DNA of 64,000 nucleotides from Coffea arabica (GCF_036785885.1 NC_092312.1:15208001-15272000); one strand, 5' to 3'; shown: positions 22,701 through 38,000, counted from the stretch's first letter. Numbers and translations are program-made. The notes: generated by a model from the letters alone, not told the origin.

Positions 22701-24358
22701 TGAAGGCTGGAGTTCTCCCAGTCCTCCAGGCTTTGAGTCTTGGTCACGCATTGCTTGCTTTTGTGAATGGAGAGTACATAGGTAAACGAAAATTCAGAAC
22801 ACCAAAAGAAAGAAGCTTGACTTGTAGTAATACAAGAATTGAATCTACCATTAGCTAAGTTCATGCTCAATTTCAGGATTCCAACATGGAAACAACATCG
22901 AGAAGAGCTTTGTATTCCAGAAACCTATTAGCTTGAAACCTGGTGTTAACGAGATTTCATTGTTGGGAATGACTGTTGGATTTCCGGTATATCTGTTACT
23001 CTTGCAACTTTAAAATCAATTTGTTCCCCGCAGAAATTTTCCCTGACAGAGAACGTTCTTTCATTGATACAGAATAGCGGAGCCTACATGGAGAAGAGGT
23101 TTGCTGGACCACGAGTTGTGACACTCCAAGGTTTGATGTCTGGTACACTTGACATCACAATGAACAATTGGAAGCACCAGGTTGGCTTAAATGGAGAAAG
23201 GCTCCAATATTTCACTGAAGAAGGCTCAAGCAAAGTGGGCTGGAAGAAGTTAAACGCAGCAGGAAACTTAGGCGGGGTAAATGCTCCCCTTACATGGTAC
23301 AAGGTAATAAAAAGAATAGTAGCAGTGTTTTTGCACTTCGAATTTAAACAAGGCAAATGCGCAACTCTAGAACAGAATCTTGCTAGTAGTCCAGAAACAA
23401 AAAAGACAAGGAGCAATGCCCTTAATGAATCGGTGTGTTTAATTTTCAGACATATTTTGATGCTCCAGAGGGCAATGGTCCAGTTGCCATCCAAATGGAT
23501 AAAATGGCCAAGGGGATGATCTGGGTCAACGGCAGAAACATCGGTCGCTATTGGGTATCTTTCCTCTCTCCCCTGGGGCAACCTACTCAATCTGAGTAAG
23601 TATAATCCTACTACTTCTTGTACCTTCGATCAAGAATGAAACTAGCTAGTTGTAACTAACTTAAGAATCTATCAAGAATACGTTGTAATTCTTTTTTTTT
23701 CCCCCTTATTCAGGTACCATATTCCAAGAGCTTTCTTGAAGCAAACTAAGAATCTCCTAGTTGTTCTAGAGGAAACCGGAGGAGATCCAAGAGAAATCAA
23801 GCTCGTAACAGTCAACAGAGATACCATTTGCAGCTTCATCACCGAATATCACCCACCCCAAGTGAAATCATGGGTAAGGACTGGAGACCAAATGCGCGCA
23901 GTTGTGGAGAATATCACATCAGGAGCTCATCTAAACTGTCCTGGCAACAAAGTAATCAAAGCAATTGAATTTGCAAGCTTTGGTGATCCTTATGGAGTCT
24001 GTGGAACATTTGCTATTGGAGAGTGCAATGCGCCAAATGCCCTCCAAATTGCTGAACAGGTAAATTTAAAAAAAAAAAAAATCCACTAGCACGACTAGGT
24101 AAATGTAATGAACCCCGTTGAATGACCAGGAGTTAATATATTCGATCGCTGATGCTAATGATGACTGTTCCAATAAAAATGTGATTGCTGCTAACTTGTT
24201 TTCTCGGTGGATTTGAACAGTATTGCAAAGGGAAGAAGGAGTGCACAATTCCAATGGATAAAGGACTTTTCTTTGGGGCCAACGACGCTTGCCCACATAT
24301 TGCAAAAACATTGGCAGTGCAGGCCAGGTGTGGCAACCCAGGGAATAACTCTTCTTAA
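19724..24358 (+). CDS. BGAL: Beta-galactosidase, GH35, with C-terminal SUEL lectin domain
   Basis: Secreted cell-wall exo-beta-galactosidase. Exons: 19724-19903, 20013-20108, 20230-20342, 20432-20498, 20601-20693, 20826-20969, 21075-21169, 21419-21524, 21595-21679, 21765-21883, 22006-22176, 22303-22481, 22672-22781, 22877-22986, 23073-23303, 23450-23595, 23714-24059, 24221-24358. These 18 exons keep phase and give about 842 residues, normal for plant BGALs. Residues 1-25 are a signal peptide ([15 protein letters not shown]). The GH35 acid/base motif [13 protein letters not shown] spans the exon 5/6 border (second Glu near residue 187). The nucleophile lies in [10 protein letters not shown] (Glu near 258). 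The C-terminal part ([20 protein letters not shown], then GECNAPNA and [11 protein letters not shown]) is a galactose-binding SUEL lectin domain. The sequence is closest in style to the BGAL11/13/14 group. No lesion was seen. Confidence 0.94.
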
Positions 24359-27300
24359 TTAAGAGAGTGTCTGTCAGATAGAGTAGAAAGAGCATTGTTG
24401 ATTTTTATGTTAATCAAAAAAATTGAGACTCTGGATTTAAGGCCTGTGGTAGATTCAATCTTTTAACTCCACTTTGAACTGTATAATGCTGCAGTCGAAA
24501 GCTCGTTCTCTGTATTGCTTCCATCTCCTGCGGTATTATTCCGCCTTTTTATCTTTTGAGTAAATAAGTTTAAGGAGAAGCTAATTTTCTCCGTAGCTTC
24601 TCCAGCATCTCTATGTTTTCTTGTAGCATTAATTTCCTTTTTTCACCAGCGAATCACTTCATCGGTGCGAAAACATGCTTAATCGAGAAGAAAAATAATT
24701 GCCAAAGTCTGACACCTGATCAAAGGAAGACAATGGTTTATAAATATTCATGTAATTTTTTTTCCCGTGTTACCGGGATCGGAAAGGTTAACAAAATTTC
24801 GCTTTGGAGTGTCCTTTGGCACAATAGCATCTAAACATTGAAACGTCTGTTTGATGATTATAGTAGACTTCTACTCGACTATATTATGTAATCCACTTAA
24901 GAGTAATCGCAATCGTTAATTTTATCGGCTAGGACTGTAGGTTTTGTACAAATTTATGGATCAATCCCTGAGCTTTTCCTCTTCTTCTTTTCATTTTTCC
25001 ATTTGTATGCTGATTCTACATCTTCTTTTACTTTTTATCTTTTTTTGGGGGGGGGGGGGGGGAATGTCATCAGCTATATACTTTGTGGATTGCATACACG
25101 TACTAGACATTAGTGACCCTGGTTTATGATCTAATTTTGTTTAAGTAAAACAAGAAGTCTGGGGATTGAGCGAGAAGGCCAAAACAAATGCTGCGAGACA
25201 GTAGACACAACTACCCATTCTACATGATGGGAGTATGGGACTGTTGAACAGAGTGAGATCAATATGAAACTGACCAAATCAGTAGGGATTATACTATTCC
25301 CTCTAATTCTGAAACCCCAAAAAAAAAAATTTTTTTTTGCTCGTCTTTCAATGCTCTTCCACCCCCTCCCCCCCAACCACACCCAACAAAAGAGACAGAG
25401 AGAGAGAGGGAGAGAGAGGGAGGGAGTCATGGAGAAGAATTAACCAGCCATATCCAAGTATCAGAAAAAAAAATAAAAAAAGTGGCATCAGGCTATTCAA
25501 ATACCAAATGGTTGGCGAAAGAAGTGAGACAGTTTCCCATGCCAAAAGATGTTGCACATCCAAATCTATATAGTATATTCTATGCAAAAACTGAAAAAAA
25601 AAAAAGAGAATTGCAACACATTCGACTAAAGATTTAATAACGGAAAATGAGAAACAGAAGATGGAGCAAACTCATACCTCAGGAGAATACTGCGTAGCCA
25701 TGCTACTACGTGCATGCATGCATGCTGACACCTTATTTATGGATGAACGCTACGTGAATTGACGATTAAATTTCACCTTCTTCCTCTGGTTAGTGATTTA
25801 GAAATTGAGAGCTAGGCATGCTAACAAGAACAAGTCACAGGACTTTGCCATCAACCTTCAATTCGAAACATAATGGGGAATTTAAGGACATAAAAGATAA
25901 GAAATATCCCTGTTTAGTTAATTGATTATGATATCAAGGGGCATGGAGCTAGATTATTTCAAGATGAGTGCTTTATCGTACGTAATAACTATGCTAAACA
26001 AATACTAGGAAAAAAAACAGAACAATTTAAAATTGTGAAAAGGAAGAAAACAACCTATCCAGAATATGAGACCATAATGCATTAGAAGAAGGGAAAAGCC
26101 ATAGTTGATTTACCATTGCACAGGTGATGATTTTTACCGCTTCAGTCGGCGGAGGAGGGAAAATAGAGAATGATTTTCAGAAGTTTTCACGTCTTGGGAG
26201 TGTAAATAAATATGTTCCAATACATCAGGTACGGTTGCTCAATTTTGTTCAAAGGTATATATAGTACTGGTTGGATACAACGCGTATGCTACGCGGATAG
26301 GACGCGTACATGTCGAATATTTTTTGTATGACATGTCGAATAGTTGAAGAGCTCTATACAATTTATTTATTTCATAAGGCTCAAGCGAAAATGAAGAGAC
26401 AATAATTTATTTTGCACATTCAGTTTGGGGTAAAAGTTAAAAGACAAGAATTTGTTTGCAAACCTTAAAATTCTTTTTTTTTTTTTTTCCATTCTTCTCC
26501 CAACAATCCGTCTCATAGGCTACAGGCCACAATGTAATAGGCTGCTAGTACCACAATTTTCGACATCTTCCCTAAAACGTACAGATTCATCAATTAATCA
26601 TCCCTATAGTTTCAATCAAAATTGCAATGGATCAAAGAACTTGAGCATGAAACGAAAATTGTGTATATTTCCTTCCTCAGAATCTAACCATCAAACTAAA
26701 CGAGATAATATTAATATAAGACAAAAAGAAAGGCAACAATTAATTTTAAAGTGCCATAAATTTATCTCTAGCTAGTCAAATAAATAAATAAAGTGTACCA
26801 GAAACCACCAAACTAAAAATTTTGTTCTAGTCTAACCTGCTCAGCTCCTGAAAGTATTCAGCCAGTCCATTCTGTCAGTTTCTTTGGAGGGAAATGTTAG
26901 GTGCTCTTTGCATACCACTAGACTGTGGACATTGCCAGATTCTTATGCTGACTAGCCCTTCCACGGCTGTCTCCACTGACATTTGCAGCAACGTTCTACT
27001 TCCATGGTCTGAATTCGATTAGGATTTTCTGGGTTTCCCTATTTAGGATGTAAATCTGATGAAATGCTTATGCATAGAGAAAAGAGTATATGATTTGATC
27101 AATGTATCTAATTTGGTGCCTAAGAATTTTATTTCAAACAAGATTCGTGATTTGTCTTGCCAGTTTGGGAGTCTTGCAAATGCATGTAAAATTTCTGATT
27201 AAATGGGTGAGGGGGAATTGTATTCCTAGAATGCCAGAAAAAGACGATCATTCTTTTTCGGATTGTAATGAAATTGAGTTATGTTAGGCATAACCAGCCA

Positions 27301-29080
27301 AACCATATGTTTGAGTTGTACAAGTTGATGTCGAAAAATGGAAGATTGGTCTGTGTTCAGAGTTTCTAACTCGCTCTTGCTTCTGTTCATGGTTACAGTT
27401 GGGGAAAGGCGATTTATCGAAGGAAAATGTCCAAACCGTGCCTGCTAAGATGGTGTGCAGTATTCTGTTTCTTTTAGTGTTGACGGAATGGGCTATATGT
27501 ACACTGTCCAAGCCTATCAGTCTTCCTGTATAAAAATTGCGAAGCAAATATGCTGTTGAAATTTGTCGCTCTCGTCCTTGTTTTCATATCTCCGGTTCCA
27601 CCCGCCCCCCCCCCCCCTCCCCAAAAAAACACCAGAAAAAAAGAAAAATTTGCAGACAAGCACTTAGAGACATACACATGCACATTGAATACGTGCAGAA
27701 GCAGGAAATCAGGAGGGTTTCCATAAAAATGGGATGATCAGAGGCGATCAAAGTTCAAGGTCATTCTAGAGTATGAGTTGGGTACGTTCCAGCGACGACG
27801 GTGACTCAATCAAAGATGGGTTGTTTTCTAAATCAACAAAATAAACAATAAAGGTCGTTTGCCCTGGTAAAGATCATTAGCGTCTTTTAACTTCGAAGAG
27901 GACATGAGCGGGAGAAATATATCAGATGCTGTGCAGACGAACACACACTGGAAATTACGCAGATGAAATCAGGGGCACCTGTCTCGATTGACAAGCATTT
28001 CTGTTGAGCTCTTAATACTACTGAACCCATTTCACCCCCCCCCCCCCCCGGGTATAGTCCCCAGCCAGACAGTAATCTATCACAACCCAAAAACTACAGT
28101 GAACTTTACCCTTTCATTTTTACCTTTGAACGAATATTCCACGGCAACGCAGAGCCCAGAGAAGTCTGTACGTACTCCCACGACTCCCCAAATTATATTT
28201 ACTTCAAAAACAGACGGTAGCGTTTCCAGGTAGTTGTAACCAAGCATTTCCAGAAATCCTTGAGTTAAAAGACTCGCTGAAAAGTATCATCCACCCAACT
28301 CTACCAATAGCATGACGAGACTTTGTTTTGCAGGTGTACTCGTTGTCTCAGCCATGTCATGACCATGAGATGCAGATGTTATCCTAGTCGCAATATTTTT
28401 AGGCGCAACATTCTGTTTATTGCTAGAAAAGAATATAAAACTCACATCAACAATGCGTTTCAAATTTAAAAGACAAAAGGAAAGAGGCTAGCCACATGCT
28501 TTGCAATACATATATCTCCATCTAACCTTCAAGTCAAAATGAAAATGAAAGAATAAATTTCTACTTATTTACAAGCACTAGCAGCACATATCCCTTGGTT
28601 GTTGCAAAGCCTTCTCTGCACCATGCCGTAATTTATCAACCTGACAAATGCTCTAAATTAGACCCATACTGAAACCCAGATCATGGTTTATTGAAAAACT
28701 ACAAAAGATTATCAGAATAGGAAAACTTGACCAATGTGAAAATAAGGAAACACCATTCCGTGAACAATAAACAGAAGCTACCGATGTCCTAATTATCAAA
28801 TAGAGAATCAAAAAAGGCGCTTAATACATGAAAATGATTCGGCAATTATCAAGTGAACCGCAATACCTGTTGTCCCTAATTTAATATGCTTCTCCCTCAA
28901 CTGGACACCTCTGCTTTTCAGTAAAGGCTGACCTCAAGAATCGATCAGTTTAGAGCAGCAGTAAGTAGGAAGAAGCCTTTATTGAGCAGCAGCAAATTAA
29001 TTACCTCCAACAACCAAAATTGCTTTTATACCCCAAAAAGGATTTGAACTTTACTGTACAAACTCAGTTAATTTGAAGCC
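24359..29080. other. Intergenic between beta-galactosidase and UPL3
   Basis: About 4.7 kb between convergent genes. The first few hundred bases are probably the BGAL 3' UTR and the last few hundred the UPL3 3' UTR. It contains homopolymer runs: 16 G at 25047-25062, a C-rich run at about 27601-27622, and C runs at about 28035-28049. Short open frames here have no family signal. No transposase, RNA gene or TIR element was recognised. Confidence 0.5.
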
Positions 29081-32000
29081 TCAAGACAAATCAAAAGATC
29101 CCTGTCCTTCACTGATTGCATAAAGTAGTTTCTTGTACATGATTTCCTGTTTCAACAAATAAATGAATAAGCAAAAAAGCAGTATAACATAATAACCGAA
29201 GAAAGAAGGTGGAGAGACTTTGTATTTCAATCTCCTTTTGTGGGAGGAGAAGAACGACATTAGAAATTCTCCAGTTGCATCATACTTTCCTCAACCAGCA
29301 AGCTTGAATATCGTCTCAAATAGGCCTCAACAGCAAAAAGTTCTAAAAAGAAAAGGTTGAGGACTCCTACCTTTGTGGAATAGGGAGGAAGCTTCAAGTA
29401 ATTTGCACATGTCATTACACTAGGCAAGTCATCATCTGCAGATTCGGATGGCCCAATACTGCTGTTTGTCGTGTTACCCGCACTCGAAGAATGCTGTTGC
29501 AAAAAACCAAAATGACTAGTGAGAATGCACTTAAATAAGAAAAATATATAGGCCCAGGAGTATCTACACCAATGCTTCATACCTTGCGCACAATTGTCAA
29601 CTTAGGATTCAACACCGCCAAACCTCCAGGAGGAAGTCGAGGTGCACCAGTCACAAACTGGCAGAAGGCCCTTTGCTGCTCAGGGTTGAATTCTCCCATA
29701 ATCTCCAGTAACTAGGGCAACAATTAAGACGAGATGAGTCATGAGAAGCAGAAAGAGGGGGAAGCTGGAGTGGGAGAGAGAGGGTGCCATTTCAATCATC
29801 TTTAACACTTATAGGAAGTGGGGGATTGGTAAAAGCAGAAAACGTACATTGACAATAGCAGGACTTTTTGCAGTATAGCCATGATCAAATTTGAGAGAGA
29901 GAGAGAGAGAGAGAGGGAGGGAGGAAGGGAGAGAGGACCTTCCATAGCTCCCTACGACCACAAAGCAGATAGTCCAACTCATTTGGAGAGAATATTTGCA
30001 AAGTTGAGATATCAAAGACCTGACAATCATAAAGCCCGGATTGGAAAAAATAGCTATTATCAGCTAAATGAGAATAAAGAGCCACACTCAAGCAAGGCAC
30101 GTGCTATAAATGAGAAAATGTCACTTACGAAGGATATTATAGGAAACCAAAGAAGTAAAAGAATAGACTATTCGACACATTAATCCACAAACGCAACCAT
30201 ATACAATTACATGTCAACAACTAGTCAGACCACAAAAAGTTCCCATTAAAGAAACAAAATGACTGAATAGAGGAGGACCTGATTAAAGCCATATCTAAAT
30301 GCTTCCATTTGCCTCCTAATCCCAGTCCTGACAATAGCATCAACCACCAGAGATACATAGTCATCCAAATTGTTGATATCCACCTGATATGATAAATAAA
30401 ACCAGAGTAAGGAACAAGATGATAATGCTAAATACACCAAAACATCCCAATTAAACACAACTTACATCCTCATCGCCTGGTTTCAAGACATATTCAGGAT
30501 ACCCAGGAAGTGTAAAATCTAAACAGAGATCCTCAACTGGAGCCCCTCGGAAAAGTAAATCATCAACTTTATCATGAATATGACCTGCAATTGACTCCAA
30601 ATACTGTTTCCTGCAAACCAGCGCCTGCAATTCTTGCAATGTCTTACCCAAGGCAGCATCAAAAGAAAGAACATCGTGCAAATCAAGCTCCTGCATCAAC
30701 ATTTGCATGTTGAGATATAAAAAATGGCTAACAATCTTCATGTAGCAGGTTGACTGACTTAGAATGCAATACCTATCCAAACAAAAAATGAACAGCATCC
30801 TACCTGACCAAGTACAAGTTTATAAAAGGAAGTTGACAGTGGTAGGTCCATGAGTCGCCCATCTTGAAGGGCTTTAGCCATCACACGCCCAAGTAACCGA
30901 AAGTAATCGACCACTTTAGAAAAATGACTACCATCTGAGGTATCAGCATTTGGGGGCCAAGGACGCGGAAACAATCCAAGAGGTGCAAGTATAAGATCTC
31001 TCTCACCATGCAATGAATCTAAACTCGCATTTGTCTTCCCATCTGTACCCCCATCAACTTCCATCACAGGTTCGTCTGACGAAGCACTTGACCTCCACAT
31101 CCCCAATTTAACTTGTTGTAAGTCATGACTCAGCAGTGTGTAGAACTCCAGAGTAGGCCCTAACCCAGTCCCAACCTCTCCAAAATATTCAACTTCAAGG
31201 ACAGCTTTTTGGCTGGAGTACATTTCCATGACTTTCACAGCAGAATCCAAAATCCGGTTCCGCGAAACACGTACTTTTTGGCGCTGTAATCGCCCAACCC
31301 TCACCTCCCTCTCATTTGTGGAACCATGTCCATCTGCACCCTGTTGCTGCTGAAGCCGATACAATGCACGTGACAATCCAAAAGCAGTTGAATAGAAATA
31401 TTGGCGCCGAGTCTCAAACGGGAACAAAAATGGACAAGCTTTTGTCAACTGGTAACACCAGGATGGAAGGGACCCACTGCAAAGTGCAAGTGCATCCTGA
31501 ATCTGCCTTGCCAATTTAGGAGTGAGTTTGCTATTGATGAATTCCTCAGATGGAACTTTGACACCAGTGGCACTAAGAGCATCTAGAGTTGCAATTTTTC
31601 CCTCAGAAAAGTCATCAATTACAGTCTGAATACGTAAACGTGGTGCAAGCTGATTCAACCCCTCAAGTACACGTAATAGAGCCAATATTTCATAAGTAGG
31701 GTTATTTTTTTCCAGATCACACGGAAGTTCCCCCTGCAATATGCTATCTAAAAGTGATCCTTGATGGGATGCGGACTCAGAGCTAACAGTAGCTGAAGAA
31801 CTAGCTTTCGTAGATTTTGACAGATTTGTTGAGATTGGAGTCCCAAGTGAAGCATTATCAGATTGACTCTCTGCTCTCTGGTATGTGATAGTGTAAATAT
31901 CACTCCAAAGCCTGCTTCCATCACTCGAAAGAAAATCACTGCCAGCATATCTCTCATCATCATCATCTTCGAGGACAAGCTGCCTTTGGATTGCCTGGTA

Positions 32001-35000
32001 AATGGTCAAGTGTCTAGTAAGCTGCTTCCCAGCTGCAGAAAACATCAACCTTGGAGGGTCACTAGAACCAAATAATAGACGTCCATGGCGATCTCTGCCT
32101 CCCCGCATGCCTCTCCCACTACCAGCTGCAAGTCCAGCCATCGCAACAGCAGCAAATGACATTGCACCCCTTGAACCGAAAGAACTCCCACTCCTGAGAT
32201 CAGCAGAATCAGCCACTCCCACTGAAGGGCCTCTGCTGCTGGAGCCGCCCACTGGATTGATCTGACTGTCGCCTGAAACGGGAGCATCAGTGGCATCCTC
32301 GGTAGGGTCACCCAACTTAACATCATGAACCTTGTCTGGCATACACATGGGAATGGACTCATCTCTAAGTACCTGAAAAAATAAACAAGATATTCAGTAC
32401 AAGAAACATGAAACTGTTAACCAGCTAAAAGAAAACAGCAGCGAGCTGATGCTCCCACTATCACAAACATGATATATAGTTCATCCACAGACATCCCTGA
32501 ACATCAACTGCTGCGCAAATAGTCTTTGGCTTCCAAACTTTCTGTCAGTAATTACGTTACCATCAGTTTAACAAAACTCATCTTTATAGATTATATCATT
32601 AATTAGTTAAATACTCTAAGAACACTCGCACCATTAAATCTTAAATTATATTAGCAATCCAACTATATCTACGAGAGATCCTAGTACGCCTTTGTGGAAG
32701 CTAGTTATTTGTGCAAACTGCAACAAAACTTTCAGCAGAACAAAATAGATAGTAGAAATTTACATCTTCACGATCATCTTCATCATCATCTGAGATATCA
32801 TCATCTTCAATCACCAAAGCATCATCAATTTCAACAGGAGAAATATCCAACTCATCATCCTGCAAAACAACATGACAGATGAGCACACCCCAAAATGTCA
32901 AAATTAAATTTAGCCAATCCGTGACCTCAAAAAAGGTAGACACACATTCTATTGGGAAAAAATTGCCATTTACCAGCCAGTACTATTTAATAGCCTTAGA
33001 AGATGTACGCAAAGCTCGGGCAACAAATATAAAACAATGCACTGCAGCTCAGAAATGTCAATCCTCTTTCTAAATTCCTTGCAATTGAGAGCCTAGTGAA
33101 TTTATAATACCACACCATTTCAATTTCGAGTTAGGTTATCAACATAAAAAGATTTACTTAAACTCCCATAGTCAACTTCTTCATTTCCCTTCTCTCTAAT
33201 CCCACTAGAAACATTGTTCATGTTCCGCTTCCATCTACATTCTTTGTTGTCTTAAGAACATCTAAATCAGAGCTCTCCTACAGAACTATATAACTGCACT
33301 GGATATGGAACAATACATTATTAAATATCTTCTTCGTTCTCATCTTGTTTACCTAATATCCCACTACAGAAATTCATTAAAATGTGGTTACCCAACGTTC
33401 AGGAACATATATAGCTGGTCTCCTAATAAGCTGATAAGGGTTTCTCTACCTTTGTTGAAGGCAAAAGTCCCAGGCTTTGCATTGCACTGTACATTCTCTT
33501 CAATCCTTCAGCAACTGCACTCTCATCCTCCCCGTGGATAATGAAGAATACTACCAATCAAGCCTTAGGCTATTATTGAGATTTGACAAACTTCTTGTAA
33601 TTATCTTGTGTTTCGAGCAGGTTTACACTACTCTAATTCATTCGAACTATATTAACTGTGCAAGGTTTCATCCGCCAAAAACAATATTTGGCAGACGAAC
33701 TAACCACAAAAATTCATCTTCAATTCAAGCAGCAGCAGTAATTAGCATAAAGAAATATAACAACATTTGTCACACAAGAAAAAATAGTAAGAGACATAAT
33801 CAGTATGTAAGAAAATAGCATACCTCAGAACTAGTATCCCCAGTCACAGGCTTCATTTGAGCATCTTTATCCACAGCTGCTCTTCTACGAGCAGCATTTC
33901 TAGTTTGAGGTCCTCTCCCTTCCTCTGAAGCTGACTTTAGAACTGCTTTCCCCTTTCCCTTTGATGAGCTAGCACTTTTTTCTTGAGCAGGTTCCTTTTT
34001 ATTTGCATCACCTATATTAATGGATGATCTGGACCGCGTAGAATGGCGGCGAGTGGTTGAAGCAGGTGTGGAAGTAGATGGCGATGAAACAGCTGTGCCT
34101 GCAATCGCTGTCCCAGAGTCGGAGTTCCCTGCTGAAACTGAAGGCTTCTGACCAGAGTCACTTCGTTGGACCCGTGGCCATAGGAAGTCTTCTACAGCTG
34201 CTAAACTTGCTAATGGATCAATCAGAACAACATTTGATGAATAGTCACGAAGGGATTTTTCTCCCTGGGCTCTACAGAGCCGCAGCTTAAAGGGTTGTGA
34301 TAAAGCACTTAAACCAGAAGAAGGCCGTGAATTCCCACTGGAGGATCTAGACGTATGACTCAGAACAACAGGAAAGCGTTCCAATGATGATAGAGCATTT
34401 TGAAGCTTTTGAATCAACACACTCATAGGATCTCCACTACCTTCACCAACATTTGATGGAAGAGCAACTGACACAAAAGATTTGTACCTTTTGACAGCTT
34501 GTTGCCGAAGCTTAGGAAACTTAGCTTCTGAAATTCCATCCTTGGAGAAATATCCACATGTGAAGTAATTCAGCAAAGCTGCAATAACCCCACTGCCTAT
34601 GAACTCAAAAGTTGACACACCATCCCCTTTGCTGAGCTCCCCCAAAATCTCCGATATCACTCCAACTAAATTCTCCTCTCTGCTAGCTGAAACATCAGGA
34701 AGACGAGAACCAGAAGATTTAGATTTTCCCTTGGCTTTCGACTTCTGTTCGTCAATGCCAGCATTTAGTTTAACACACAGATTCTTCAAATGCAAAAGGT
34801 CATCTGTAATCCCAGCTTCAGTGGCCTCCGGATTTGATGGGAAATATTTTTCCTTGAAAGCTTTTGCGCATGCACTGACAGTCACACGAAGACTAGAATT
34901 CACTGATGAAAGTTCAATGGAATTTGGAGGAGAACCAAAACTAGAAACTGGATTTTTAGAATCGTCAGAATGGTTCACATCAGCATTTGAATTATTGCCA

Positions 35001-38000
35001 CGTCGTCGGTTACGCCTCAAGCGAGACGATGATCCAGGTATGGAATCGTTATCCTTTTCGTTGGAGGTTTGTTGCTGGGGAGCATTACTTTGAGAACCAG
35101 CTAATATCAGGGTATCTATAGCATGTACAACACCTTCTCTAATAAACATCTTAGAAAAAGTCCCTGGAAGCTTTTCCATTAAAATTTCTGCTATTTGAAG
35201 AGCAGGGACCAACACCTGAGGATCCTTCCAAGCTAATACCCCAGCCAAGAAGCTAGGTAAACCGAAAAAAAAATAAAGAGAACAAAGATATTTAGGCATT
35301 GTACTACAATAAGTAAGAATTAGAAATGCCACAGTGGGGCCAGCACACAGCTTGTACCTGGATATATTTGTTACACTTAATAAAGATTGAATCATATCAG
35401 CTGTGCTGAAGTACATAAGTTTTCCAATGACTGAGAGGCATTTATGACGAACAGGACCATTTACACTTGAACCATATATCTGCATTGCACGATATGGATA
35501 ATGTTTCACTTGAAATATCAACAATGGAAAATATATAAACGAGTAATTACCAAAGATTAACCTGGATAAGAACAGGAACGAGATCTATTCCAAATTGTTG
35601 CAGGAGTTCAGGCTGATCAATGAACAATTTCTCTCTAGCTGAAACTTCTAGAGAATTTCCATTTGAATCTTCCTGCTTATTGGAACTGCTACCAGGTGAC
35701 TTCTTTGTATAGGAACCTTTCATGAACAAATTAGTACTTGCTGGGAGAGAAATGGTTCCTTGAGGAAGAGAAGGAAGAAGCTCATTTGCCAAGCTGACGA
35801 TCTCAAAAATCTGATGATTTGAAACAAGAAGGAACTTAAATCTATATGCAAAGAAACTCACGACAGAAATTTAGGCCAAAATGCATTATTAAGATGAACT
35901 ACTACAGGTAAAAGATCATCTCCATGAAGACAGGGTAGATGATTACATATCTTAGTGCCATAAGGGCATTAAAATTTCCAAAATTAGCAAGACATAAGCA
36001 CTTATAAACCACCCAATTATGCAACCAGAAGCCTATGAATTTTGCAATTACAGGAACTGATCAACTATAGGCCACATCATTTTTGAAGAACTTCCCAAAT
36101 TTATCTATCCAAATTCAATGCTGATAAACATCAATTTTATTGACAAACATCAGGACACAAATTAAAGAGGACTCTGAACCTGAACCACTAAACAGATTTT
36201 AGACAGCCAAGAAGATGATAAACTGTACTTCAAAGCTTGTTTAAATTTTCAGAATGCAATTGAATCCAACATTTTTGTTAAATTGTAAAAATCAATGAAG
36301 GATCCTACTACCGAATGATCCTAGATTAGCAATAGCAATAAAGAGAAGCTAGATCAGAGCCACTTGGACTTCTGAAAAATAACAGGACACGAATTGCTAG
36401 ATCAGGTTATCTATCTGGAAAATAGGATTACAGAGAAAAAATGCTACCTGTTCAGCTGGCCTATTTAATGCAGGTGAAACAGACATGCCAGCAACAAGGC
36501 CAGAACCAGATAGAATGTCCTTGAGAATCCCACTGATGCCAAGGAGCAATAAGGTTTTCGCTCCAAGATGAGAGCCACTTGCACATGTTGAAAGAAGTCG
36601 GATCAAACCCTGCAAGTCTTATCAGGTTATAACCCAGCATCAAATCCAATAAGTGCATTAAACTCAAAGCTCTAACAAAGTTACCGTGTATGTAGAAGAG
36701 CTAAGAGATGCCTGACCACCTCCAGAATTACTGGTTGAAATGAGGGAGGCAGCCTGTGTAACCAGTCCATGATTACAGAGTTCATCCAGCTTTTCAGGGG
36801 AGGTGGCAAAAGACTCTGCAATCCTAGTCAAGCAAATAGAAGCATGCTCCAAAACCTATAGAGAAAGAGGTAGGGGGAAATGCAAAAATAAGATTCAGAA
36901 CAGATAAATGTGGTGAACATGGAAAGTGACTACAAAACTGAGGTAATGGTATTTTGACAAATATTTGTTTAACCTTTGCATCGTGATATTGAAGCAGGTT
37001 TGTCAGCAGAGGAACAGCTTCCATCACAAAGTCAGCAGCATCTGAGGGGAGTTTCTTACACATGTTTGCAGCAGTAGACAATGCCACACGCTGAAAGATA
37101 TACATGAAAAATTATGCAATCAACCCCGATACAGGAAAATTACTATCTGGCACTTGTTAATAAATGATCAAATCGAGATTTTCTGAACAAAATATACAGG
37201 TTTTTAACAAATGGTACCTGGACCCCTGTTGAGAAGAAGTCAAGGTAGGAAAGCACCGCCATCAACGCTCCTGCACGCAAGCAAGCAGTTGGGTGTTCCT
37301 GAGATATCTTCTTCAATGCTTGCAACGACTGTTCCCGTCAAAAGAATCCACAAAGGTCATCATTTTGAAAATCAACAAATTGCCAGAAAATTATGACACA
37401 ATTACGAAAATTTTAGCATCAGATTATAAGTTACAACTCAATTCACGGTTCATGAAAGAGCATGTACCACTCATTCAACAGTTCACTCGTATACAAGGTC
37501 ATAAAGATTCACCTGTTCAGCCAAGTCCACGTATTCAATTGTGAGCAATCGAGCAACAAAACAGGAAACTGCACCATAATGCACCACCGCAGCACAAGAA
37601 GAAGGCAGCACATCAACCAAGTGAGTTAGTGCCCTGGCTGCAAGTAGCATAATGTCAATGTTACTCTCGCGGTTGAGCAAACCAACAAGCACAGGAACAA
37701 AAGAGTCCACGGAGAATGTGCTGAGCGACTCCTCAGTCCCGATTGAAAGCATCTCGCACAGCTGCGTTAACGCTTCAACTTGCTTTCCCTCCTCGCCATC
37801 AGACCTCAAACCAGATAGAATCTTCTTAAGGCGCCCACTCTGGTGTGAAGCAGAACCAGACCCCATTGCCGAGCTGGGGAGCAAATCATCCAATCCAGCA
37901 CCGAGCTTCCGGAGCAGGCCTTGAAGTGCACTGCTGGCCGAAGTTAAATTCTGATGCAAAATTCCCACACCGCCCTCGCTGTCATTATCATCATCGTCAC

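Noticed and set aside
23084..23590. 168-codon antisense frame across the beta-galactosidase
   Set aside because: Shadow of coding exons 15-16 on the opposite strand; it crosses their intron and has no similarity of its own.
34599..35093. 164-codon antisense frame in UPL3 exon 8
   Set aside because: Shadow of a long coding exon with Ser-rich sequence.
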